From: Bugula neritina
Lineage: Eukaryota; Bryozoa; Gymnolaemata; Cheilostomatida; Bugulidae
Reading direction: 5' to 3'
Length of the DNA: 64,000 nt
Assembly: GCA_964035545.1 (NCBI GenBank)
Contig: OZ037770.1
Span: forward strand, 8,509,973 to 8,573,972
The notes beneath the pieces are model-generated. The model had not been told where the DNA came from. It made no database searches and saw only the letters and a list, made by a program, of their open reading frames with translations. The position numbers and the translations under genes were made by a program. This document shows, in pieces, positions 1 to 11,700 of this stretch (positions within the stretch are counted from its first letter, which is position 1; the number at the start of each line of letters is the position of its first letter).

Positions 1-501
1 CTCCTGTTGTGTAACTATTATTATAAAAGATAAATAAGTCTGTGGGAGTGGCAAGATAGTAAATGCTGTACCATGACTGCAACCAGTTTATTTGCATCAA
101 TTTTGAGATTATGAACAATGTATCTCATCCCTGTATTCTACATACACAGATGATAGATTACAAGTTATTCCAGCCTTTACACTACATTCAGCACTACCTA
201 TAAGCATAGCTCACTTAGATGGAGTAGCAGAAAAACTTTTAATAGCTCAAGATCTATAATTTTCTCAATAAACTTTGGTTAGCGACACAGGCTAAAATTC
301 TTTGTTTGAACATTACTTCTTTTTTCAACAATATTACTTCTCTTGCTACATTTCTAATCTACAACACATTACTGCACCTACCTCACGTAGCTATGCTATG
401 TGAGTCAATTCTATTTGTCTACATAACACCAAGCCAAAACACCAAAAACATACAATTCATTATCACAGATACGCCTTCTGTCAATCAATTTCATATATTA
501 C
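1..501. other. no gene seen; presumed torsin 1 intron
   Basis: No exon is recognisable here. The stretch lies downstream of the last visible exon of the minus-strand torsin, whose donor is at 500-501, so it should be intron leading to exons beyond the left edge. The plus-strand ORF at 306-587 overlaps the torsin exon on the opposite strand and looks like chance. Confidence 0.5.
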
Positions 502-2124
502 GTTATGAAGATGTAAATGGCTTTGCTGTAATCAGCACTCTTGCCACCAGGACTGGAAGAAATGTAGGGTTGAAGAACGTTGAGTAGTCCGTCAGGCATC
601 TCGTCAACTTCATCAAACACAAACAGCTGATGAGGGCACACGCTGATGTTTGTGCTCACCCAATCTTCAATCTGCTTCTACCAATCAAAATAATCATTTG
701 CTGGTTACCATTTTAGTTTGACTGATCAAGACCTTACAACTAAAATAGAATAAATTTGTAACTCTGAAACTATAAAGGAAGTCCTGACTATGCAAGCTGT
801 TGCATTTTTGGCTGAAATTGGATTCGCGTACTTTAATGGTTTTTTTCGTGACAGTCCGCAAATGTAAATTAACTAAAATACTAGGGAAATCATAGGAAAT
901 CAAGCAAAATTAAAAAGAACCTTGATTATTGAGTTGTATTTATTGATATTTTATTAATTTTGTGCAAAATCCTATATATATTAGCAGGTAAATTACGAAA
1001 AATAGCTAAAACTGAAGATTTTGAGTGTGTACTAAATTAAGTAAAATTACCCCTTAATGTTTTGAAATGTAAAGATCACAAAACATCTAATTTCTCCCCG
1101 TAATCGTAAGTTTGCAAAAATGTCAACTAATAAAACAATCAGCAGCAAGTATTAAATGTTAATTCACTTAAATGATAATTGAGGTTTCAAAAACATTCTT
1201 CATAGGGCTAATGACATAGTAAGGAGTCACAATCAAAGTGATTTCGATACTAACTAGGAAGGGTAGACTTAAAGTAAAAAATACCTGGTAGTGATTTATT
1301 TTTTCAACATCAGTAAATAGAGTGGCTCCACTCCAGAAATGAGCGAATCTGCTTTCTTTACCAAGTCTAAATACAGCCTCTGCAACCTTCCGACTAGCAT
1401 AACTCTTGCCAACCCCAGTAGGTCCCTGAAACGTTAGGGTAAGTGGTTGCGTTGACTTGTTAAGATGGTTGCCAATCAGTTCAGCAATTGTTGCCGTGGC
1501 TATGTGCTGACCATATATGGTAGACTGAAGATGTTGGTAGAAATCTACAGAACACAGAGTACTGATAGGTGCAAAAAGAGCTTCCTAACAAGCAGAGTTA
1601 ATTAAAAGGCAGCAATAAACAAGTTGAATTCAAATTTGAGCAATGTTGCCTGGCTAAATTATACAAAGAAAACAATAATTATTAACATGCTACCAATATA
1701 CTACAACTATAATATTGTTTTAATATTATTTTAAATTATGAAGATACATTTTTTCAACATGTGAATTTTACTATTCCAATTACATAAATGAATGCATTTA
1801 GCATATTCATACTTTATATGTCAATACATGCCAGGAGATAGCTACAATATTATGTATGCAGTATAATAAGTATTAATGCAGCTATTGATTCTTCTTGTAT
1901 ACTTATTATCAATAACAAATTTTCCATATAAGCTATTGAATTGATAATAAAGTGTTTAATAATGTATATAAAGAGTAAGATAGCTATATCATCACCATAC
2001 CTGGAGTTTCTTTATTTATCCATCTTAGCTGCTGAGGAAGAAATGCTAGTATGCAGTGCTCATAACTTCGCAAGCAGTACACAATATATGCTATCACCAC
2101 TATAATTACAGCACCAACCCTCAT
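502..2124 (-). CDS. torsin-like AAA+ ATPase, copy 1 (5' three exons; continues off left edge)
   Basis: Torsins are ER-lumen/nuclear-envelope AAA+ proteins that act with LAP1/LULL1-type activators. Minus-strand exons: 2124-2001 (ATG, short hydrophobic N-terminal signal-anchor, ends phase 1), 1580-1285 (GQHIA block and Walker A GPTGVGKS), 677-502 (Walker B FVFDEVDEMPDGLL, ends phase 2 at donor GTAATA). Lengths 124+296+176 keep frame. The exon-2 acceptor is taken after GAAG at 1581-1584 because the more obvious TTAG four bases upstream breaks the frame. The sensor and C-terminal exons are not seen between 1 and 501. Exon phases equal those of the second torsin at 8.8-20.6 kb, so the two are paralogues. 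The Walker B aspartate is intact here, unlike in copy 2. Family assignment is strong; which torsin subfamily is not resolved. Confidence 0.85.
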
Positions 2125-2739
2125 TGCGCCGCTCTATGCAATAATATACTTATGCACGCATGTCAGTCATCAGTCTCTATGTAATTTACATGTAATGGGC
2201 TATGTCTGTTATCTGCAGGTACTTGATCATTACAACTCAAAAGTCCAAACTCTGACATGTTAGATTTTGCAGTGTATAGACAAGGGGAGATAACACCATA
2301 TAAAAGGTGCACTACCTTGTGTTAGTTATTAGCCATGTTATGTCTTAATAGCACTGCTACTCATAAAAACCAACATGTGAGTATTCATATAATCGTATGG
2401 AAACAATGTTTGTTATGCCCACAGCCAACCATTTGCCTCATGGGCTCAAACCTACCTTCTATTAACAATTTGCTTTAGCTGATAAAAAATGGAAAAGACT
2501 ACATAGTTGGCTATAAGCAGTGCTCTTAATGCTGAAAAATACTTTGAATTATCATTGGAACTTCCGTCAACATATATAACAAAGTTGGGAGATGAGAAAT
2601 AAGAGAAGGGAGTGAAAGATATCAGGTAGGAAAGAAGGAAACTGTAGGAAAGTAGATGTAGGGTGAGGATAGATATTGTACTTGCAGCAGCTTTGAAAGA
2701 TTTTTCCCTTACAAGTAAATATCATGGTTGCCACCAACA
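2125..2739. other. intergenic spacer upstream of torsin 1
   Basis: About 600 bp between the torsin 1 start codon and the duplicated cysteine-rich pseudogene block. It should hold the torsin 1 promoter, but I see no convincing TATA box or other element. Confidence 0.4.
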
Positions 2740-4150
2740 CAAGGGCTTTACTTTCACAGTTTGTTTTACTACATTTGAGCAATTATAGCCTGCTCACCTA
2801 AATGATATTGAACAAAATTTTATCATCATAAGGGTGTACCAGTAAACCTCTCCAATGCTGAGATAAGGTGGGTCCCTAGCTATGACAGTATAACTTATCA
2901 GTACATTGCCAGTATCTCTAACAGTAGGCTACTAGCTGGTGTTTATAAGAAGCTCTGTTAATTTAATTTTGCATTAGAATGTTCATTCTGTTACTGATAT
3001 AAATTATGCAGATAGTGGGCAGCTACAATGTGGTTGCTGTACAAACATCAAAGCAAGATAATATTTACTCTAATATCCATAGGTTATGCAGTGTAGGTAG
3101 TGAAACTCAACATTTTTTGTTTTCCTAATAATATAAAAAAAACTATTAGATTCATATTATTGTTAAAACAGCAGTTCCTGTAATCAATATATGAGCTCAA
3201 AATCCTATGTAAGGGAAAGGTAGTGCATGAATAACTTTTTCCAATTCATTTCTTGCTAACCAAATAGGCACCTGCAAAGTAAATACTAAGCTTAGAATAA
3301 AATACAAAATAAGCACAACGTGTTGCTATACAATTACACTTCATAGACTTATAAATAAGAACAATGTGTAATTGATGTTTACCTAGTGTCGTCAGGGTGA
3401 CAGCCTCTGATGATGTCACTTCCTGAAGAAGGATTGTAGATACAACACAGTATATACATTATATTAGCCACATGCATCTACATATTATTAACTTGTTTAA
3501 ATAACTTTGCAAAATGTAGTTATGGGCTTTGAGCCTTCTGTTACCATATTTACCGGCATACAGCATTCTTAGCTTGAAAACTCAATTTACTTATCGCTGT
3601 CTGGGTGGCAACTGTAGTCTGGTTTCTTCAGATTTGCTTGCATGAATCCAGGGGCATAAAGGATGACAGCTTGCAGTGCTACATCTAGCAAGGTCGAATC
3701 TACCAGCAGGTAATTAATGATCACGTATATATAATGCTAATAATCATTAGATGCAATAAAGACTATGGTATTATGATAGCATTATTGATCATAAAATCTA
3801 AGGGAGAGAACTCTACCGCTTAGAGATAGCCATGAAAAAGTAGCTTAAATTGTATTATGGAACAGAGCAATTTGCTCACTTCACCATCTAAGAATTTTAG
3901 ATCCTCTATGAACAGTTATTATACTGAGGTGAAGTAAAACCAATGTATGCTATCCATACTATATTTAGGCCTGTAAACCTTATAATACTCTATTGTTGTA
4001 ATAGAGTTTCGATTATATTATGTTGAAATTAACTACTTTGATCATTATCTGCCTACATTGTAAGATAATGTATCACATTTGCTGTGGAATTGTCTCTTCG
4101 CAAATACTTGTATGTGGGATTGCAATTCCCGTAAATCTCGTGTTTTTAAA
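2740..4150 (-). repeat. segmental duplication of the cysteine-rich gene 3' half (decayed copy)
   Basis: This stretch reads as a diverged copy of two pieces of the intact cysteine-rich gene: 2740-3710 matches about 23735-24720 nearly base for base (for example TTTGTTTTACTACATTTGAG at both left ends), and 3710-4150 matches about 25935-26365. The intervening modules present at 24.7-25.8 kb are absent here. The copy is interrupted by a PLE from about 4155. Confidence 0.85.
3256..3699 (-). pseudogene. pseudogene of the secreted cysteine-rich modular protein
   Basis: Three exon relics are seen on the minus strand. 3699-3591 is a module exon of 109 nt instead of 108: one extra base after the CHP codons shifts the frame, so FDLARCS is followed by out-of-frame sequence. 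3439-3383 has lost 24 bp relative to the intact copy (removing a cysteine) and its acceptor TAG has become TAT. 3271-3256 retains the short terminal exon with stop. No signal-peptide exon was found upstream. Frameshift plus broken acceptor make it non-coding. It sits directly upstream of torsin 1, as the intact gene sits upstream of torsin 2. Confidence 0.8.
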
Positions 4151-4199
4151 AAATAGTAATAGTACTAGTAATAGTATGGTAATAGTAATAACCTGTAAG

Positions 4200-5617
4200 A
4201 AAATACCAAATGACGAAGTCTCCAAAATCACTAGTGATGACAAAGCCATGGCTGAACAAATAGAACTCGGAGACAGAATTACTATAACAGCTAAGAAACC
4301 CGCCTTCATCACCATCAAGGACCACAAGGCTAACTACATGACTAACCCCACCTGTCGCCTTATTATTCCTACCAAGCCAGAGATCGGCAGGATGAGTAAA
4401 CAATTATTTGACAGAATTAATTCAGCTCTAAACAGCAAACTTGCTTTAAATCAGTGGAAAAGCACATCTGCAGTCTTCCATTGGTTCACCAATTTGACCA
4501 CCACGAACAGACACTCATTTATCATGTTTGATATTGTGGAATTTTATCCTTCTATATCTTTGAAGCTGCTACCAGATGCTCTGGACTTTGCCAGTTTACA
4601 TACTACAGTCAGCAATTATGAACGGAACATCATATTGCACACACAAAAATCTATATTGGTGCATGCCAACTCATTTTGGGGTAAAAGATCATCAGATAAT
4701 TTGTTTGACGTCACTATAGGCTCACACGATGGTGCTGAAACATGTGAATTAGTCGGCTTACTTTTATTAGGTGCAGTCTCAAAAAAGTTTAAAGCTAATA
4801 TTGGACTATAACGAGATGATGGGCTAGGAGTAACAGATCTCAAACCTCAACTAGCTGAAAGATTGAAAAAGATCTCTGCACATTCTTCCAGTCACACGAT
4901 CTAAAGATCACCATAGATGTTAACATCAAAACAACCAACTATTTAGAAGTCACCCTAAATCTGGTCAAAAAACAACACACACCATACTTTAAGCCCAACA
5001 ACATTCGTCTGTATGTACACAAAGAGTCTAATCACCCCCCTAGCATACTAAACAACATACCAGAATCCATAAACCACAGACTTTGTGATATATCTACTAA
5101 TGAGACCATTTTCAACAATGCCATCCCACAATATCAAAATGCGTTGGCTAAAGGTAGATATAATTATTAGCTCAAATACGGAAACTACACTAACAACACT
5201 AGTATGAGCATTACACCTATACAACAAAAACGAATCATCTGGTACAACCTACCTTGTAGTGGTAATGTAAAGACGAAAATCGGTTCTACATTCCTCAAGC
5301 TAATAAAAGATGTATTCCACAGCAAACACCCACTGCACAAAATATTTAACAAGAACACACTCAAACTCAGCTACAGTTGCTGCCCTAACTTGGAACAAAC
5401 CATTACTGCCCACAACAAAAGTGTTACTAATTGTAACACTGCCCCTACATCACAGGCAGGCTGTAACTGTAGAAATGTAGAGATGTGCCCGCTTTCAGGA
5501 GAATGCACAACCCCAAACATCGTGTACCAGACTAATGTATTCGTTGCATCAAACGATACTGTTGAAACATACTATGAAGCATACCGATTATGCTTCATAG
5601 ATCTTATTTATTTTTAG
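4200..5617 (+). pseudogene. degenerate PLE reverse transcriptase / endonuclease ORF
   Basis: Translation in order shows KKPAFITIKDHK and NPTCRLIIPTKPEIG, the catalytic motif A block DIVEFYPSIS, the block GSHDGAETCELVGL, then a stop at 4809-4811 directly before RDDGLGV. In PLEs this position is normally a tyrosine of the YRDDG motif, so a single TAC-to-TAA type change killed the frame. After a frameshift near 4900 the linker continues (NYLEVTLNL, SNHPPSI), stops at about 5168-5170, and resumes at 5171 onward with SYSCCPN and the metal-site-like CNCRNVEMCPLSGEC. The GIY-YIG catalytic segment is missing. Domain order fits canonical PLEs; recognition is from recalled family motifs. Confidence 0.85.
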
Positions 5618-5670
5618 TCTAACACCTGACGAGTGCAGTTTACTGTACGAAACTATATAGTCGTGTGAGA
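5618..5670 (+). ncRNA. hammerhead ribozyme of the PLE, well preserved
   Basis: All core elements are in place and in order. Stem I 5' strand 5618-5625 (TCTAACAC) pairs with 5663-5670 (GTGTGAGA), 7 of 8 pairs. CTGACGA core is 5626-5632. Stem II is GTGCAG (5633-5638), loop TTTA, CTGTAC (5643-5648). GAAA is 5649-5652. A very short stem III (CTA/TAG with a 2-nt loop) follows, and the cleavage triplet GTC ends at 5662. Very short stem III is the known style of PLE hammerheads. It lies on the same strand as, and just after, the PLE ORF. Cleavage would fall between 5662 and 5663. Confidence 0.85.
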
Positions 5671-5722
5671 TTTTTTAAATAAAAAAATATATATGTATCA
5701 TTAACAATCTGAACACACTACA

Positions 5723-5723
5723 T

Positions 5724-5807
<84 letters not shown>

Positions 5808-5905
5808 TATATATATATAGATATAGATATGAAATATATATAGATATATATATATGTAGATATATAGATATATATATGTAGATATATATATATATATATA
5901 TACAT
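5723..5905. repeat. (TA)n / (GATA)-rich microsatellite
   Basis: Long TA run followed by interspersed GATA/TAGATA units, directly downstream of the PLE hammerhead. PLEs often abut such tracts. Tyr-Ile ORFs through it are artefacts of the repeat. Confidence 0.95.
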
Positions 5906-6213
5906 TTTTTAAACATAATAACTGTTATAATACAAATATGTGCTCAGATCTGCATTATACAAGAGAGTGTACATCCTCTACATATCACATAATTATACCA
6001 AATATCAACTTAGAAGTTAACTAGCGTACTGTGATTCTGACTGGCTACCATAACTATATACTCATTCAGTGATTGTTCCAGTTAAAAATATGGCGCTATG
6101 GTTTAGGCATGCAGAAATTTACAAAACTTCATGCTGGTGTGTTATAACATGGTGCCTTGAAAGACATCTTATCACTTCTCAATATTAGAAAACATTATTT
6201 GAGATTGAACATG
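5905..6213. repeat. dispersed repeat, copy 1 (second copy at 40403-40713)
   Basis: About 310 bp matching 40403-40713 in the same orientation, for example GTGCTCAGATCTGCATTATA and TGTGATTCTGACTGGCTACC in both. No coding signal. It could be the internal part of a non-autonomous element. Confidence 0.8.
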
Positions 6214-6318
6214 AAATACAGAGCCAGTCTCCAAACCATCCACACTCGTCTACTAAACAATCGTCAACAGAATCCACTGACTTGCTCAATAACCCTAGAT
6301 CTAAAGGTGTTATATGTC

Positions 6319-6962
6319 CTAGTCTGGTAACACTAGTCCAACAGCTGCTAACTTTTGAAAGTTCACATAAATTAGCATCAAGTCTAGTCTGAATGTATAT
6401 GCCCTTACTAAAGCAGCTTCTAGCATAGCGCCAAGGTAGAGAGAGAACAGGGTAGTAACTAAGACACAGCCCTGCTTGGCACTATTTTGTACTAGAAACC
6501 TGTCAGATGACACTTGTGCTTGCACTACCTGAGCCTGCATGCCATTATGTAGTGATCGAATCAAATTAACTGTTTTAGACGTGCACCCTAGCTTCTTCAA
6601 TACAAACCAAGGTCCATCTCTTGATACAGTGTCAAAAACCTTTGTAAAATGAATAAATACTTTATACAGAGGCAATTTTGGACTTGGCATTTATTCTGAA
6701 CTTGATGGAGACTGATCCCCTTATCAATAGTACTGTGACCTTCTCAAAAACCGCATTGAGTTTCTGGCAGAACTTCAGCAGCTATGTTTAGACTCAAGCG
6801 ATTCAGCAACATACGGGCCATGATCTTCCCTGCAATTGACAAAAGCAAAATTCTACAATAGTTCCCAGAGTCTTTACGATCTCCCTTTTTTGAAGATTGG
6901 CGTGATGTTGACATCTTTTCAATCTTGTGAAACTTGTTCTTTTCCCAAATGTCTTTAATCAA
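6319..6962 (-). pseudogene. LINE (non-LTR) reverse transcriptase remnant
   Basis: On the minus strand, the upstream part (6962-6744) reads KKGDRKDSGNYCRILLLS, AGKIMARMLLNRL and LPETQCGF. The downstream part (6690-6319) reads FTKVFDTVSRDG, KQGCVLVTTLFSLYL. These are the fingers/palm motifs of jockey-superfamily-like LINE reverse transcriptases. The segment joining the two parts is deleted and out of frame, and the YxDD block is decayed to LMLIYVNF. Neither end of the element is visible. Confidence 0.85.
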
Positions 6963-7206
6963 ACAGTGATAGTTTTAACTTCTCACCTCTATATTTCCAC
7001 ACCTGCGTCATGGGGCGAATTGTTGACGACTAAACTGGCACACCATCTTCTACTGGGATAAAAAGAAATCGATAAAAATAGATGACAAATTTTCTAAGTT
7101 GGACATCAAAGTCAAGGATATGTCTGTTTTAGAAGAAATATGTTTCTTTGTTGATATGGCGCCAAAGAAATTAAGAGTAGAAAAGAGCCGCAGTTGGAAG
7201 GTCAGT

Positions 7207-7805
7207 GGAACTACACTAATAACTGCACTACAATACAGTGCTAACTACAATACAGTACTAACTACACTACAATACAGTACTGACTACGCTACAATACAGT
7301 ACCTACTAACTGCACTACAATACAGTGCTAACTACAATACAGTACTAACTACACTACAATACAGTACTGACTACGCTACAATACAGTACCTACTAACTGC
7401 ACTACAATACAGTGCTAACTACAATACAGTACTAACTACACTACAATACAGTACTGACTACGCTACAATACAGTACCTACTAACTACACTACAATACAGT
7501 ACTAACTACAGTACAATACAGTACTAACTACAGTACAATACACTACTAACTACACTACAGTACTAACTACAGTACAATACACTACTAACTACACTACAGT
7601 ATTAACTACACTACAATACATTACTAACTACACTACAATGCAGTACTAACTACAGTACAATACACTACTAACTACACTCCAGTATTAACTACACTACAAT
7701 ACACTACTAACTACAGTACAATACACTACTAACTACACTACAGTATTAACTACACTACAATACACTACTAACTACACTACAATACTAACAGCACTACAAT
7801 GCAAC
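7207..7805. repeat. 22-bp minisatellite with an 87-bp higher-order period
   Basis: Units of the type ACTAACTACACTACAATACA repeat every 22 bp across 600 bp. The left part repeats in larger blocks of about 87 bp (three near-identical copies starting near 7218, 7304 and 7391). The right part has simpler, more diverged 22-bp units. The long ORF through it is repeat-derived. Confidence 0.9.
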
Positions 7806-8790
7806 CTCTTCTGCGTGTTCCCATTCTAATAACAATGTAATCTCTCTTTATGATGTTTTTAATAGATGTAAAGAAATCTTCAGTCAACTTAGCCTTTGCT
7901 CTAACATCAGATAGTGCATTAGAACCATGCGGTTGTAAAGGTGATGATGAGGTTTATTCCCTTTAGCTACTGTATAGTTGCTACTCAAGATCTTACAGCA
8001 TCATGTGGAGATTCATTACATGTACAAACTTCATTTCTAACTATTCTCTCAGTTTCAAAAATACTTCTATTTAGCAATCACCTTTAGCAGCAGATTAATC
8101 ATTACTGCTACTATTTGTATAGCTATTTATAAATATTATAATAACTTAATTGGTGGCTTGTGATGGCAGCACTCAATACAATCATAATATAATATAATAA
8201 TTATACAATATGTAGATGACTAATTTTATAAATTCGCATTCGAACTATCTTGAGCATGCTCCCCTCCACCCTATGTCTTTGTTATTTAAAGTCATAGGTT
8301 TTTATTGTTTTCACAGTACAGAAATATAGCATTGTAAATATTTTTTTAAAAATAATTTATTTTACAAATATGACCACACAGAAAAAGTACATATTACCAT
8401 TGAAGACATTATGTGCCAGTCTATGTGATCAGTATTGGTAACTCTGCTTGTTTTGATCTGTGTGCAAATAAAATACAGATATTTGGAATTTTTTATATTT
8501 ATCTTTTTACTTTTTAAAAAAATTGTGTTTTGAGTGCTATTAGTGAATTTTCTCAACTATTCTACTTCTATATAAAAATAAGGTATAATATTCAATGCAC
8601 TATAAAACTAAATTAAATGCTGGGATAGGCTTAAACTGTAAAATAACAGTAGCTACTCCTATAAGTTTTGTAGTAACTTGACAATGACTTGGCCACATTG
8701 TCTTTGCCACATTGTCTTTGCCATCTCATACCGTATGTCTAAATTTGTGTATTTTGCTAGTTGATTTATTCGATGTTTGAAAATGTTTCC
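7806..8790. other. torsin 2 downstream region; no gene
   Basis: AT-rich, no supported exon. On the minus strand two AATAAA polyadenylation hexamers are present after the torsin 2 stop: 8765-8770 (only about 20 nt downstream of the stop) and 8356-8361. Confidence 0.5.
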
Positions 8791-11700
8791 TTACAATTCC
8801 TCATGAAGCGGATCCTCTAGAGCTAAATAGACTTTATTATCAAGACTTTTGCAACCATCTTCATAATATTCTTTGCCATTTATCTCTGTTGACTTTCTAC
8901 CTGACAGCATATCATTAACATAGGTTTCAATTTTTGAACCTTGTTTGTCGCTGGAGTAGCCTGCTTTAAGTAAACTGTCGTAAGCACAGTCTCGAACATG
9001 TTCTCTCTCTAACGGTAGAAATGGTACGTAGGCACTAATTAGTGCTGATTTCATTATAGAAGAACCTTTAAAACCACCTGAAAAAAAAAGAAATATTTAT
9101 TTGGTAGTATGAAAATAGACCATATAAAACTCAGCCAATCAAAGAGTTGTAACACTTGAATACCTCACCATTACAGCTTATATAAAATTCTGCTAGTTCA
9201 AGTACAAAAGACATGCTTTCTAAAAAATACTTGTACAACTTTTGCTTTGTGCGTTATTTGATTTCATATCTCAAGTGTAGAACAATGAGTTCATTTTTTT
9301 AAATTTCTAAATTTAAAGGCATGAAAATTGAAATTAAAAATTACATGTTTGAAAATGTTTTTTGAAAAATCGGTAATACTACTCCAGCCATTGCTGGAAT
9401 AAAAGCCTGGCCTCACAAGAAAATTTGGGGGAACTCAAACGAAATCGTCTTCGTTGGGTGCACAAAGCGATGACGATGGACGAAAAATCACAATCAATGA
9501 TAAGCACCATTTGATTGGTCAATAGAATTTTAGCAACAGTACTTATTTCATTTCTACCACGTTTCTTTATTTGGCAATTTTCTGCTGTTTTTATCTTGTG
9601 CAAGACTCATTCACAGACTATGTATTATATGTTTCGTCCTACGAGTGTGTGGCTGGTCATAACGAAAATCGTCACTAATTGATTTCGTGTGATTCTCACG
9701 ATTGCGAGGCCAGGCCTTTACACACAATACATTTTGCTTTGTTATTATGACATTAGTGAGTTAAGATAGCAGTTGGGTGATGATGTAACACTAAAAAACT
9801 TGGTGGGCTACACAACTCAATAGGTCTGTTAAGTAATACACACACCTATTTACAGTTAGGAAAAATACTATCTGTGACAGCCGATAATGGTTACTGTATC
9901 AGCTGATGATTGTTGCTGCGTCAGCACGGATGCTGTTTGGCACGGATGCCTATGTATTGTGATTCACTTAATGAAGGGTGAATGAATGGATGACACAGAT
10001 GCAGGCCACAAGTCAATTTTTGTTTATTGCCAACAGTATATTTTCTAAGTTAGACTTCATTCATACTCATACTCATACTCGTACTTTACTTTACTTGTAC
10101 TTGTACTTGTACTTGTACTTGTACTTGTACTTGTACTTGTACTTGTACTTGTACTTGTACTTGTACTTGTACTTGTACTTGTACTTGTACTTGTACTTGT
10201 ACTTGTACTTGTACTTGTACTTGTACTTTACTTTACTGTAACAATTATTTTGACAATTAAGTATAGATTGCCTGCATCTTTAGCAGGAGGAAAACTGAGC
10301 CACACTGACTCATCGACCAAAAACTGTCAGTAAAAAGCTATCACGAAAGCTTTCACAAATAGCTTTCGTTACACAATGATTTTTGGAAAGCTACCAAAAA
10401 GCCACTGCAACACTATCTAGCTATTATTAGGAGCTATTAGTTTGAATTATAAATGAAAGATTTTAGGTTTTGTTTTCAACTATGAGAATTTATATAAAAA
10501 TGTTTATGAAGGTACGCTATAATCATTTGAGTCACAAGCTAATACATTTTCAGGTGTGAACATTTAAGTTGCAACTTCGAACCATCTAAATTTAGAAATA
10601 CTAAAAAACGAATTCTATGCTCTGCATTTAAAATATGAAATTAAATTGCATACATAACAAAAGTTGCACAAGTATTTTTTAAAGCATGTCTTTTGCATTT
10701 GAGCTTGCAGAATTTTACATGAGTTAAAATGATGAGATATCTAAGTGGTGCAATCTGATGATTGACTAAGTTTTACATGGTCTAGGGGTAATATGATTAG
10801 CGGTGGTATAAACATTGTTATTGTAAGTATATTAGTAGTAAAATGTAGTAATAGTATATATTATATAGGTAGTATAAATAGGGGTAGTATGAGTAGTGTA
10901 AGAATAAATATTGGTAGTATAAATAGTGATAGTGCTTTTATATAAAAATTTTTATAATTGCAACATTAAACAAAAATACTTTATTTTATCAGAATAAAAG
11001 AATCAAAGAACGGCAAAGCAGCTACCTTCATTTTTTCCTTCCAGAGCTTTCAAATCTTCCTCAAAGTGTGACAGTAATAGATTTGTTCGAGGGAGGTTGG
11101 ATTCGGCCCATGTATATTTTATTCGCTCACCACCACCATTGCTGCTTGCACAAATGAGTATAATAGGAATAATATAGTTCTTTGTGCAGGATATGTTATA
11201 GTCAGTCAGCTATTGTAAAAGGGAGTAACCAAGTTTATTTAGTTGAATACCAGAAAAGGCTGAAGCCGTGTTTTTGCTTCCACAACCTATCAATTTCAAG
11301 CTTGTAACATAGATGAAACACTTATTTAATTATTAATATTGCACACAAAAAGTAGTAAATTAGTAAACTAGCAACTAACAACAACTGTTAATACCAAACA
11401 ACAAACAATATTGAAATCAAAGTTTCAGTCAAATTAAAATTACAACAAATACAAAGCACAAAAGATTGCTTCTGTGGCTTGTCTGGCATATCCTATTTGC
11501 CAAAGAAATATGCAGACATAGGCTAGTGTGAGACTAAAATAGCATTTGAATAATATACAGAATGTAAAACAGCGAAATGCATCTACACATGCATATTTTG
11601 CATCATCTCATATTTTACATTATCTCAAGTAAATATATAAAATATTTGTTTTTGGTTTAGCATGTACAAGCCTTTGGGAATTTCTCCACTCTAAACATAC

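Larger units (their letters stand above)
4155..5670 (+). mobile_element. Penelope-like element (PLE), truncated and inactive
   Basis: PLEs are retroelements with a telomerase-related reverse transcriptase and usually a GIY-YIG endonuclease. The plus strand carries a reverse transcriptase, a linker with a cysteine cluster, the start of an endonuclease region, then a hammerhead ribozyme and a long TA-rich tract. The coding part is broken by a nonsense codon, a frameshift near 4900 and another stop near 5168, and the GIY-YIG domain is cut off after about 5560. The left boundary is set where similarity to the duplicated intron ends, so it is approximate. Confidence 0.85.

Noticed and set aside
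7099-7527. 142-codon ORF
   Set aside because: It reads through the 22-bp minisatellite. Repeat units that avoid stops create the frame.
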